Source: Lachnospiraceae bacterium OF09-6 (GTDB taxonomy: Bacteria; Bacillota; Clostridia; Lachnospirales; Lachnospiraceae). Taken from it: a DNA stretch of 52,079 bases. Of this stretch, positions 29,655 through 38,243 are shown piece after piece; the first letter of the stretch is position 1, and the number at the start of each line of letters is the position of its first letter. A program made the translations under genes and the position numbers. The stretch is from assembly GCA_003435055.1 (NCBI GenBank), contig QUMM01000023.1:1-52079 (forward strand), read 5' to 3'. The notes under the pieces are model-generated. The model did not search any database and was not told the origin of the DNA. It saw only the letters and a list, made by a program, of their open reading frames with translations.

Positions 29655-30998
29655 ATGAACACACATGAAATGGACATGACCACAGGTTCTCTGTGGAAAA
29701 AAATATTTATTTTTTCGATCCCACTGATGTTTTCCAACCTGCTGCAGGTATTTTTTAATATGGCGGATGTGGCAGTTATCGGTCGTTTTGTCGGTGCCAT
29801 TGCGCTGGGAGCTGTGGGATCTACCACGATTATTGTGACACTGACTACCGGCATTTTGCTCGGTATGGCCAGTGGTGTAAATGCTGTTACCGCTCTCTTT
29901 GTAGGATCTCGTGACAGTGAGCGAGTAAAGGCAACTGTGCATACAGCCATTCTGATTTGCCTGGCTGCAGGTATTTTGCTTCTTCTAAGCGGACTGTTTT
30001 TTACAAGACCTCTTCTGACTTTAATGAATACCAAGCCGGAGCTGATTGATGGAGCTGCACTTTATCTGACTGTCTATCTGTGCGGCTCTCCGGCCCTTGC
30101 GATCTATAACTATGGAAATGCTATTTTAAGTGCCATTGGCGATACAAAGCGGCCACTGACCTATCTGTCGATTGCCGGTGTGATCAACGTGATACTGAAT
30201 CTGATCTTTGTACTGGTGTTTCATCTGGGTGTACTGGGCGTGGCTCTGGCCAGCATTATCTCCCAGTATATCTCTGCATTCCTGGTTCTTAAGTTCCTGC
30301 TTCAGTGTAAACAAGATTATGGTCTACGTATTCGTGAGATCTCATTTGACCGTGCCATTGCAGGCCAAATTCTGAAAATCAGTGTACCAAGTGCTGTGCA
30401 GTATTCTCTGTTTGCTGTTGCCAATCTCTGTATCCAGACCGCGGTAAACAGCTTTGACCATGTGATTGTAGAAGGCAATTCAGCAGCTTCCAATGCCGAT
30501 ACTCTGGTTTACAATATGATGGCTGCTTTTTACACAGCATGTACCAGCTTTATTGCCCAGAATCTGGGAGCCGGAAAAAAGAAACGAATCTGGCACTCCT
30601 ACCTGATCACTACCTTGTATTCTTTTCTAGTAGGACTAATCCTGGGGCTGTGTATTTTCATTCTGCAAAAGCCATTCCTGTCACTGTTTACCAGTGATCC
30701 TGATGTAATGAAATATGCACGTGTCCGTATCTCTATCATGGGCCTGTGCTACTGTGTTTCTGCTTTTATGGATAATGCCACTGCCGCAGCAAGAGGCCTT
30801 GGAAAGAGCATAGAACCGACCCTGATCGTCATTCTGGGATCCGTAGTTTTCCGCGTTATCTGGATCTATACCGTATTTGCTTACTTCCATACATTGCAGT
30901 CCCTGTATCTGGTCTATATCAGTGCATGGATCCTGACCGCCATTTGCGGAAATCTGTTTTTCATTCACCATTACCGGAAGTTACAGACTGCGCCATAA
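29655..30998 (+). CDS. MATE family efflux transporter
   Basis: 447 residues from the ATG at 29655, chosen because TTGAGG lies 9 bases upstream; the frame opens further with TTG at 29631 but without a ribosome binding site. About 12 membrane segments. GSLWKKIFIFSIPLMFSNLLQ and FNMADVAVIGRFVG are typical of the clostridial MATE group. It is the fourth MATE in the window, divergent from pckA, and shares a bidirectional terminator with the Rpn gene. Confidence 0.9.
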   Translation: MNTHEMDMTTGSLWKKIFIFSIPLMFSNLLQVFFNMADVAVIGRFVGAIALGAVGSTTIIVTLTTGILLGMASGVNAVTALFVGSRDSERVKATVHTAILICLAAGILLLLSGLFFTRPLLTLMNTKPELIDGAALYLTVYLCGSPALAIYNYGNAILSAIGDTKRPLTYLSIAGVINVILNLIFVLVFHLGVLGVALASIISQYISAFLVLKFLLQCKQDYGLRIREISFDRAIAGQILKISVPSAVQYSLFAVANLCIQTAVNSFDHVIVEGNSAASNADTLVYNMMAAFYTACTSFIAQNLGAGKKKRIWHSYLITTLYSFLVGLILGLCIFILQKPFLSLFTSDPDVMKYARVRISIMGLCYCVSAFMDNATAAARGLGKSIEPTLIVILGSVVFRVIWIYTVFAYFHTLQSLYLVYISAWILTAICGNLFFIHHYRKLQTAP

Positions 30999-31017
30999 TC
31001 TTGATTTAGATAGAAAA

Positions 31018-31058
31018 GAGCTGCCATTTCATTGAAATCTTAAATGAAATGGCAGCTC
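31018..31058. terminator. Bidirectional terminator between MATE and Rpn genes
   Basis: Perfect 16-bp arms GAGCTGCCATTTCATT/AATGAAATGGCAGCTC between convergent genes. Confidence 0.8.
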
Positions 31059-31071
31059 CCACTATTTATTG

Positions 31072-32037
31072 TTACTTTTCTAATACTCTTTCACTGATTA
31101 CAGAAGCTTCACAGTCTATCCCATTTTCTTGAATAAGTGTATATATTTTCTGAATCAATTGCTGATCTTCCTCTAACAATTCTGCTATCTGCTCCGCTGT
31201 GTCTCCCTTTCGCATTCTTTTTGCTACCAGTTCAGCCAGCTTTTCGATAGATCCCCGTGCTAATCCGATCTGTTCTCCTTTTTTTATCAGTCTGTCTGAT
31301 TCCAGTTCCAGCACTTGTCCTCCCATAATCTCACCTAACCCTTCTTTGATTTTTTCCGATTTTGAGAAAATGTAACCTGTAATCCGGTTGATTAATTCCA
31401 TCATATCCCGGAAGCTTTTTTCCTGACCATTTTGTAAAAAGAGCTTTTCGAGGTACCTTTCTATATTTCTGTATTCCGTATACAGCTCTTTTCTTAACGT
31501 CCCATCCATCTCCAACTGTTCTCTCAGCTTTTCATAACGGATGATATAAAACGGCAACAGCATCACCAGATTTTTTTCTAACAGTTCTTCCAGTGAATAC
31601 CACTGCATTCTCAGCACTGGCACCTTGTAATCTACTGATTGTCCATCTGGGAATACTAATTTCAGAACCATACAGTCTTTTGGATTGTCTCCACGTAAAT
31701 ATAATACACAGGAATGCGGGAAACGGATCTGATAGAGCCCCTCTTCTTTTTCTGCATATTCTAGCCCAATTGCAAAATCGTATTCGATCATCCGCAGAAT
31801 CATCGTACTGTCTTCTGTACTCTGACATTCCAGATGATATTTTCGCGATCCAATAATCAAATAAGAATCCGTAATGATTTTTCCATTGGCGGTATGATGC
31901 TCATTTTCACCTCGCAAAATCGGTGCATCCAGTGCATATGTAGTTCCAAACGCCTCATTAATCAATGGTATCACCAGTTCCGGCATTTTCTCTTTTATAG
32001 TCTGAAAAACATCATCAAATATGGTACTATTCTCCAT
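31072..32037 (-). CDS. Rpn-family PD-(D/E)XK nuclease / putative transposase
   Basis: 321 residues. The N-terminal nuclease core has Asp57 (IITDSYLIIG) and Glu70-x-Gln72 (HLECQS), the PD-(D/E)XK pattern of the Rpn / 'recombination-promoting nuclease' group. The C-terminal part carries MGGQVLELESDRLIKKGEQIG, followed by a helical tail (AELVAKRMRKGDTAEQIAELL). These genes are often multicopy in Lachnospiraceae. A stranded C-terminus of a relative lies at 16753. Apparently intact. It may take part in RecA-independent recombination, or in defence as shown for some relatives; neither is tested here. Confidence 0.85.
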   Translation of the reverse strand: MENSTIFDDVFQTIKEKMPELVIPLINEAFGTTYALDAPILRGENEHHTANGKIITDSYLIIGSRKYHLECQSTEDSTMILRMIEYDFAIGLEYAEKEEGLYQIRFPHSCVLYLRGDNPKDCMVLKLVFPDGQSVDYKVPVLRMQWYSLEELLEKNLVMLLPFYIIRYEKLREQLEMDGTLRKELYTEYRNIERYLEKLFLQNGQEKSFRDMMELINRITGYIFSKSEKIKEGLGEIMGGQVLELESDRLIKKGEQIGLARGSIEKLAELVAKRMRKGDTAEQIAELLEEDQQLIQKIYTLIQENGIDCEASVISERVLEK

Positions 32038-32081
32038 GAGTTCACTCCTTGTTGTTTTTTACTGTCTCATGTACTTTTCAC

Positions 32082-32112
32082 CATTCATCTTTTGCATATT
32101 TGATCTGTTTTT
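32082..32112 (-). pseudogene. 31-bp relic of a PfkB kinase 3' end
   Basis: 30 of 31 bases match 33450-33480, the last codons of the kinase fragment (KQIKYAKAE there, KQIKYAKDE here). It lies in the Rpn upstream region with nothing else of the kinase around it. Confidence 0.6.
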
Positions 32113-32227
32113 ATTCAGATATTATCTTTTGTAACGTATTTCTCTCAGTTACCTCCTGTACTGATTATAACATAGCACTGGACTTTCAAATATAAAACTT
32201 TTGTAAATGCTTGTTTCGAATCTGTCT

Positions 32228-32824
32228 TTATCCCCACAGTTCTTTCGGATCCGGATACTTCTTACTGTCGCATCCCCATCCATTCTGGTATTTGATGGTC
32301 ATATAAATCGGATCTTTTCCGTCTTTTACCTGAACATAACAGATACCGTCTTCATCAAATTTATCTGTGATGTCAATTTTCTGATCCCGATAATATACCC
32401 AGACGCTTCCATCATCCAGATATTCCACATCTGGTGAATCCCATTCTTCCAGATATTCTTCCGCGGTCAGTGGACGCTCTTTCCCATTTGCTTCATAGGC
32501 GATTCCTCCTCCGCTGACTTCTCTTTCTTTTCCATTTTCATCCTTCCATGTGATACTGTAACCGGTTCCGTCATCGGTCACATCCAGCACCGCATCCGTT
32601 CGTTCTCCATGCATCCAGATCTGTACCATGCGCTGAATTCCGCCCACATTCATGGCATAGGCTGTCCCAGTTCCACCAAGAAGGACACAGCCTGTTACTA
32701 TAGCTGCTGCTATCTTCATTTTTATTTTTTTCTGTAAAGCTGCCATCTGTTCTACCTCCTGAAATGAGCATTCACGAGGCTCTAATGCAGAAAATGCGTC
32801 CTTATACTTTTCTTTATTCGTCAT
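32228..32824 (-). CDS. Putative membrane anti-sigma factor
   Basis: 198 residues: cytoplasmic N-terminus of about 36 residues, one membrane helix (KIAAAIVTGCVLLGGTGTAYAM, about 36-57), then an extracytoplasmic acidic, strand-rich domain (GTGYSITWKDENGKE, DGSVWVYYRDQKID). It overlaps the ECF sigma gene by 11 bases, with its GGAGG ribosome binding site inside that gene, the usual sigma/anti-sigma coupling. No zinc HxxxCxxC motif. The call rests on context and topology rather than a recognised family. Confidence 0.75.
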   Translation of the reverse strand: MTNKEKYKDAFSALEPRECSFQEVEQMAALQKKIKMKIAAAIVTGCVLLGGTGTAYAMNVGGIQRMVQIWMHGERTDAVLDVTDDGTGYSITWKDENGKEREVSGGGIAYEANGKERPLTAEEYLEEWDSPDVEYLDDGSVWVYYRDQKIDITDKFDEDGICYVQVKDGKDPIYMTIKYQNGWGCDSKKYPDPKELWG

Positions 32825-33296
32825 CTTCCCATTCCTCCTTCAATGAATCCTTCAGCATAGCCCGTCCACGGGAAAGCCGCACTTTCACGTTGCTCTCTGA
32901 TAATTTCAGAATATCGGCAATTTCCCGCACCGAATAATCTTCGTAATAAAACAGATGAATCACAATCCGATATTTCTCTGGAAGCTTCATGACTTCTTCA
33001 AACAGATCTCTGGATTGTGGATCTGGAAATGTCAGTGTTTCCATATAATCTTCCAGAGAACATTTATGCTTTTTCCAAAACGTCACAGTAAGATTCTTTG
33101 CTTTATTAATCGCAACTCGTAAAAGCCATGCCCTGATATGCTGCTCACTTTCAAATTCTTTCTTTGTTGTATAATACTGAACGAACGTCTCCTGAACCAC
33201 ATCCTCCGCATCCATCTGATTCTTACAGATGTTAAATGCAGCAGCGTAAAGATTCTTCTGGTAACGCTCTATCAGTTCCTGTACTGGTTGTCTCAT
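32814..33296 (-). CDS. ECF-type RNA polymerase sigma factor
   Basis: 160 residues from the ATG at 33294-33296 with AAAGGGGAG upstream; a longer TTG-started frame runs through the promoter and is rejected. Region 2 (NLYAAAFNICKNQMDAEDVV, then QETFVQYY) and region 4 (LPEKYRIVIHLFYYEDYSVR, EIADILKLSESNVKVRLSRGR) are both complete. It is probably held by the downstream membrane protein and released by an envelope signal. The upstream region has an ECF-like promoter suggesting autoregulation. Confidence 0.95.
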   Translation of the reverse strand: MRQPVQELIERYQKNLYAAAFNICKNQMDAEDVVQETFVQYYTTKKEFESEQHIRAWLLRVAINKAKNLTVTFWKKHKCSLEDYMETLTFPDPQSRDLFEEVMKLPEKYRIVIHLFYYEDYSVREIADILKLSESNVKVRLSRGRAMLKDSLKEEWEDDE

Positions 33297-33331
33297 GAGT
33301 ACTCCCCTTTGTTCTGTTTCAGGTACCTTCA

Positions 33332-33365
33332 ATTATAATACAAATGAGCAGATGAAAAGGTTACA
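33332..33365 (-). promoter_or_regulatory. ECF-like promoter overlapping a sigma-A -10
   Basis: TGTAAC (33360-33365) then 17 bases to TGTA (33339-33342), resembling ECF promoters (AAC-type -35, CGTA-type -10). TATAAT at 33332-33337 could serve the vegetative sigma. Confidence 0.5.
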
Positions 33366-33372
33366 GAAAAAA

Positions 33373-33406
33373 CTGCCGTCTCACTTAATTTTAGTGAACA
33401 CGGCAG
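33373..33406 (-). terminator. Terminator of the decayed sugar-acid cluster
   Basis: CTGCCGT pairs with ACGGCAG (with an inner CACT/AGTG), followed by TTTTTT on the minus strand, after the kinase fragment stop. Confidence 0.8.
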
Positions 33407-33448
33407 CCTCAGTTTTTCAACAGAGCCTCGCTCTATGCCTATTTTTTA

Positions 33449-33975
33449 TCATTCAGCTTTTGCATATTTGATCTGTTTTTCTACTTGTGCAAGTGTCGGC
33501 ATTGCCGGGATCGCACCTTTTTTCTCTACGCAAAGATTTGCCACTGCATTACCAAACCGTACATACTCTTCCAATTCATCCATGGTAAAAACTTCTGGTC
33601 TCTTTCCATCTTTGCTGATACAATATAAAAAACCTCCCACGAACGAGTCTCCTGCACCATTAGTATCCACGGCTTTGCTTAGAAATCCGGGAATATATAC
33701 GCCGCCATCTTGGCAATACAGATATGCTCCATCACTTCCAAGTGTAACTATCACGATCTTAACACCTTTCTGGAACAAAATTTTTGCTGCTTCTTCCGGA
33801 CTTTCTTTGTCAGTCAACAGTTTCGTTTCTTCATCTGATATTTTCATGATATCCACGTAAGGAATCAGGCTTCGCATATGTTTCTTTGCAGTCTCCTCAT
33901 CCTGCCATAATGAAGCTCTGTAATTGGGATCATACGAGATAATACTTCCTTTTTCTTTCCAATCATCATTTCCTC
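33449..33975 (-). pseudogene. PfkB sugar kinase (fructokinase/KDG kinase type), 5' truncated
   Basis: Homology to PfkB kinases begins abruptly at KEKGSIISYDPNYRASLW (about 33958) and runs to the normal C-terminus, including NxxE-like KISDEET, KIVIVTLGSDGAYLY and the catalytic signature VDTNGAGDSFVGGF. The first 140 or so residues (substrate lid and GGA motif) are missing. Upstream the same frame encodes unrelated residues that overlap the 3' end of gntP. The gntP stop at 33976 abuts it, so a deletion joined the two genes. Not expected to be active. Confidence 0.8.
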
Positions 33976-35239
33976 CTAAGCAAATATGCTGATAACCAAA
34001 GCGCAGATAAGACCGGTAAATCCAATAATCGTCTCCATCATCGCCCATGATTTTAAGGTTGTCTTCTCATCGATTTCAAGCAAGGAACTTACCAGCCAGA
34101 AACCAGAATCATTCACATGGCTGAATGCAGTTGCACCACCAGTAATTGCACATACCATTGCCGCACCTACAGATGCTCTTACGAGAGCTGCGATCAGAAA
34201 TGCAACTAAAATTAGCGGAAGTCCGCTCTCTTGCAGGGCTGGTCCGATGATATCTCCCATTCCACAGTTCTGAAGCACCCAGCGGATAATCCCACCTCCG
34301 GTAATTACTAAAAGGATCTGTCCTGTCGGTCGAAGGGATCTGTCCATGATCTTTTTCAGCTGTTCTCCATCATATCCCTGTTTTTTTCCAAGAAAATACA
34401 TTGCAAACAAGACCGCAATGATCAGTGCTACAAATGGTGTTCCGATAAATTCCAGTACTGGCCGTATTCTGTAAAGCACCGGAATATATTCTGAAAGTGT
34501 ACTGCACAGAATGAGTACCAGCGGAACAAGAATGATCGCAATAACGGTTGAAAATTGTGGAAGATTCGCTTCTTCCTCTTCCCTTACTTCTGAAACTGTG
34601 GTTGGCAGTCCGGTATGGATTCTGGTTCCGATAAATTTAGACCATATAATTCCGGCAAAAATAAGTGATAAAATTCCAGTCGGCACGCCAACTGCGATCA
34701 TAACTCCCACATCTACTCCAAGCATATTAGCGACCAGGACCGATCCTGCTGATGGAGGTATGAAAGCAAATCCTGTTGCAAGACCTGCAATAATACAACG
34801 TTGATTTTTTTGTTTTCTTTGCCAGTCCAAAAGCAAGTGGAATCAGAATCACAACTCCTGCCTCAAAAAACACGCTCGTCCCAACTACAAGTCCGGTAAT
34901 CCCAAGCGCAATCCCTGCTTTTTTCTCACCAAACCGATTTACCAGAGTCTGCGCAACGCACTGTGCGCCACCCGATATTTCCAGTATTCCTCCAAACAGG
35001 GATCCCAGACCAATCAGTAATACGATTCCCTGCAGGGTCTCTCCTGCACCTTTTTCTACTGTGTTTACCAAAATCGGAACTGACATCCCAGCTCCGAGAC
35101 CGATAACCAGCGCAGAAATCAGCAGAGACAGTACTGGATGAATTTTAAATTTGATAATCAGCAGTAATAATAGTATAATTCCTGCTTCGGCTGCAATCAG
35201 CAGTCTTGCCGGATCTGCTGCAAATACTGTTTCTGACAT
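33976..35239 (-). pseudogene. GntP-family sugar-acid:H+ symporter, frame disrupted
   Basis: Starts at 35239 (GGGAGG ribosome binding site) with MSETVFAADPARLLIAAEAG and the family's GLGSLFGGILEISGGAQ. The reading breaks at about 34788-34797 after AKKTKKSTLYY and resumes as IIAGLATGFAFIPPSAGSVL to the stop. Family members have several more residues between these blocks. With an ATTAT repeat at the site, a loss of about 14 bases between repeats fits both the missing residues and the frame; a one-base insertion is the alternative. Gluconate, fructuronate or similar acids are likely substrates. Neighbouring remnants suit that. Confidence 0.82.
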
Positions 35240-35266
35240 TTTTATTTCCTCCCGTATCTTTTCTGA

Positions 35267-35290
35267 TTAGTGAACATATTAGTGAACATA
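35267..35290. repeat. 12-bp tandem duplication
   Basis: TTAGTGAACATA occurs twice in direct tandem at the stop codon of the dehydrogenase remnant, duplicating its last codons and stop. Confidence 0.7.
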
Positions 35291-35530
35291 TTTGTGGATT
35301 GTTGCTTTTACTGCACCCGGTCCTGCAATCATTTCACGGAACATTTCTTCAATCTTTTCCCCAATGCCATCTTTATAAAGATCAGTGAAGAACAAACGCT
35401 CATTGGACAAAATTGGTTTCAGCTGATCTTTAAATGTCTCCGGCTTTCCGACTACGATATCACTGAACTGTTCCCCTATTTCTTCATTCATTGGATCTGG
35501 TGCAAGTCCAAGTGGGAACTTGCATCCCCA
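35279..35530 (-). pseudogene. C-terminal remnant of mannitol dehydrogenase/fructuronate reductase
   Basis: About 83 codons, WGCKFPLGLAPDPMNEE to VGKPETFKDQLKPILSN, DLYKDGIGEKIEEMFREMIA and GPGAVKATIHKYV. This is the conserved tail of the polyol dehydrogenase family (UxuB, MtlD-like). The NAD-binding and catalytic domains are absent. It is fused, in another frame, to the 3' end of the PHP gene, which overlaps it to 35488. With gntP and the kinase it marks a former hexuronate or sugar-acid cluster. Confidence 0.78.
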
Positions 35531-37367
35531 AATGTCAGGAGCTCCGGCTTCTTTTCTCCTCTGGTGAATGGATTGGCGTAAAAGAGCAGAATTCCTTTTC
35601 TTGTTTCTGCGCCAAACCTTATCCAGTGATAGGTTTCCTGCGCCGAAAAAGTAATCGTTCCATTGTATTGTCTCCATCCATCTTTTCGTACTTCTTCCAG
35701 CAGCACCATCTTTTCCCCATCATTCAGATAAAAGACCTGCGCATTTCGTTCTCTGGTTTTTATCTTCAGTTCGAATCCCATAATTGCGCATTGATCCGGC
35801 AGTCTGTCCCCGAAACGATATGCGCCCGGTATCCGCTCTCCGGATGCCTTATAGCATTCACAGAAAAATTGTACTTCGCAGTTTCTGGTTACATAGACGT
35901 GACAAGCCTGTATGCTCTTCAGAAACTGTGCCGGTGTCATCTCTTCCATATAACACCATGTAGAAGGGTCTCCCGGTTTTGGTGACACAGCTGCATCTCC
36001 ATAATGTTCTGTTTCTTTCAGATGCACATCACTTCCGCCTACCGCACAGATCCTGTGACCGTCAGCCCACAGAAGATCTGATAAAGCCACTGCTTTTTTA
36101 TTGGCTTTTTCTGCATGCTGGTTTGCATCGTGCTCAAATGTAGGATTATTATCCACCTCCAGACAAGTCAGTTTTGACAGCTTTAAATCCATCCATTTCC
36201 AGCTCCACTGATCCAGAAATGGATGGTTCAGACTGAGATCTCATGGTTTCCCACTTTGATCCGGTTGGCATGTCCAATCTCCTGCGTCATCTCCATCCCA
36301 GGCAACACCATACAACTGGTCAGTGGCCATTTTTTCTGCCACACATTGTGATCGGTAACCGCATAAAAATCCAGGTCTTCTTTTTCTGCCCTGATCTTCA
36401 TCTCTCTTGGAGTGTCATGTCCGTCTGACATGGTCGTATGAATATGAAGATCTCCACGGTACCATCGGCTCTCTTCCGCAAAAATCTGCTCCTGCTGCAA
36501 GCCCTCATATATTTCCTGTATACCTTCTTTGTTTTCTGTTGCGCTTTGTTGTATCCAGTTATGCGTTGTGAATTCTTCTGAATTATTCAGTCTTTGCCTT
36601 TTCAATATTTTCGCAAGATCTTTTACGGAATTCAGACAGATATCGGCCTTGTTTCTGGCATTTTTCTCTTCTCCGGTTAAAACCAGGCAGGTAGCAATTC
36701 CAGCCTGCTGTCCGCAGGCAATATCCGTATAGCACCGGTCTCCCACCAGAAGTGCTTCTTCTCTGGTACAGTCATATTTTGCAAGAACATATTCTGCCAT
36801 CTCCGGATGTGGTTTGCCCAGAAACTGTGGCTTGCGGTTTACCGCAAGAGATATCATATAACTGATTGCCCCGCAGTCCGGTAACATGATGCCATCTTCA
36901 TAAGGACAACACAGATCTTCATTTGTCGCATACCATGGAACTTTATACTTCTGCAGCACCCGGCACACCGTGGTCAGTGTCTCATAGGTCAGTTCCCGGT
37001 TATAGGTGGTCAGCACTGCTGCGATGCCTGTTTCTTCCCGCTCTGTCACATTCAATCCCATCCTGCGGCACTCCCACAGAAATGCTCTGGTTCCAAATAC
37101 AAAAATTTTCTGGTCACCGTATTGTTTTTTCAGTACCGAGATTGCAAATGTACCGGCTGTGACAAATTCCTCCTCCGATACCCGGATTCCCCAGTTCTGA
37201 AACTTATCCACATATTCTGCCACACCTCTGGATGAATTGTTCGTAAAATAACAGCAGATTCCGTGCTGTCTGTGAATCTCTTCAATCAGTTCGGCAGCAC
37301 CGTCTATAAGCTGTTTCCCCAATGCCAGGGTTCCGTCGATATCCATAATAAATAATCTTTTTTTCAT
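35488..37367 (-). pseudogene. HAD phosphatase - PHP phosphoesterase fusion, one frameshift
   Basis: Residues 1 to about 260 are a NagD/p-nitrophenylphosphatase-type HAD hydrolase: nucleophile Asp9 and Asp11 (MDIDGTL), TNNSS, Lys185 (FLGKPHPEM) and GDRCYTD (Asp210, Asp215). After a linker, residues 300 onward are a CehA/McbA-like PHP domain: HIHTTMSDG (308-316), AVTDHN, GMEMTQE. The frame breaks at about 36234-36237 and resumes as SLNHPFLDQWSW, with GGSDVH further on. One restored base (TCC for TC) gives about 626 residues with all PHP motifs. The 3' end runs into a foreign remnant, so the last residues may be altered. Start is ATG 37367 or the GTG just before it, overlapping the permease stop. 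Confidence 0.85.
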
Positions 37368-37369
37368 CA

Positions 37370-38191
37370 CTATTTAATCCCCGAATGTACAAAACTCTCA
37401 ATAAACTGTTTCTGAAATACTACAAACAGAATCAGAAGCGGTGCACACACCAGAAATGTAGCTGCACTGACATCACTCCACTGTGCACCAGTCTCAAAGG
37501 ACATGGCAAACATGGCAAGTCCCAGAGACAATGGTCTTTTAGATACAGAATCCGTCATAACCAATGGCCATAAGAAGTTATTCCACTGATAGGATACAGA
37601 AATCATACCAAACGCCACGAACGCCGGTTTGAGCAGCGGTACATAGACTTTCGTGATAATCTGCATAAAAGATGCGCCCTCTACCTGGGCTGCCTCTTCC
37701 AGTTCATAGGGAATGGTCTTGATCGTCTGTCGAACAATCAGTGTTCCCATAGCCGATGCAAAAAACGGAAGAGCGATTCCGATCCGGCTGTCATTTAAGC
37801 CAAGTTTTACCATCAGGCTGTAGTTTGGCAGAATCAATACTTCCGGTGCAATCATCATCTGTGCCAGAAAAATCACAAAAAGTACTTTGCTTCCATAGAA
37901 GTCCATTCTGGCAAAGGCATATCCTGCAAATGTAACCAATACCAGCTGCACCACAAGCACCAGTAAGGTGATCAGAATTGTGTTGCCATAATATTGTAAA
38001 AAAGGAACCGTCTCAAATACGTGACGGATATTTTCCAGTGTGGGTGCTGCCAGCGCAAAAAGATTCAACGCTTTCCCTGATGGGATAAATGCAGTCCGGA
38101 TAACCCAGATCAGAGGAATCACAGATACTGCCATCAGAATCCACATCAGAGAACGGTAAAAAATATCTCCGATACTCAATTTCTTCATCAT
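37370..38191 (-). CDS. UgpE-like carbohydrate ABC transporter permease
   Basis: 273 residues, six membrane helices, MalG-type inner membrane component. The EAA loop reads YELEEAAQVEGASFMQIITK. It pairs with the upstream permease at 38244 and the binding protein at 39209. The stop overlaps the start of the HAD-PHP gene by a base or so, so the enzyme belongs to the same transcript. The cluster has no ATPase gene; a shared MsmK/UgpC-type ATPase elsewhere would be needed. Confidence 0.9.
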   Translation of the reverse strand: MMKKLSIGDIFYRSLMWILMAVSVIPLIWVIRTAFIPSGKALNLFALAAPTLENIRHVFETVPFLQYYGNTILITLLVLVVQLVLVTFAGYAFARMDFYGSKVLFVIFLAQMMIAPEVLILPNYSLMVKLGLNDSRIGIALPFFASAMGTLIVRQTIKTIPYELEEAAQVEGASFMQIITKVYVPLLKPAFVAFGMISVSYQWNNFLWPLVMTDSVSKRPLSLGLAMFAMSFETGAQWSDVSAATFLVCAPLLILFVVFQKQFIESFVHSGIK

Positions 38192-38243
38192 TTTTCTTTC
38201 CTCATTTTCTCATGTCTAGTATGGTTAATTTTTGTATGATGTA

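Noticed and set aside
10028..30998. Four MATE transporters as a recent tandem expansion
   Set aside because: The four differ at the N-terminus and throughout, occur on both strands and are scattered. Multiple diverged MATE genes are normal for this group.
33449..34048. A complete 199-residue kinase starting at 34048
   Set aside because: The first 30 residues overlap gntP and have no kinase similarity. The kinase core lacks its N-terminal lobe, so it is a truncated gene.
35279..35677. A separate 132-residue gene
   Set aside because: Only the last 83 codons resemble the dehydrogenase family. The rest is out-of-frame sequence of the PHP gene.
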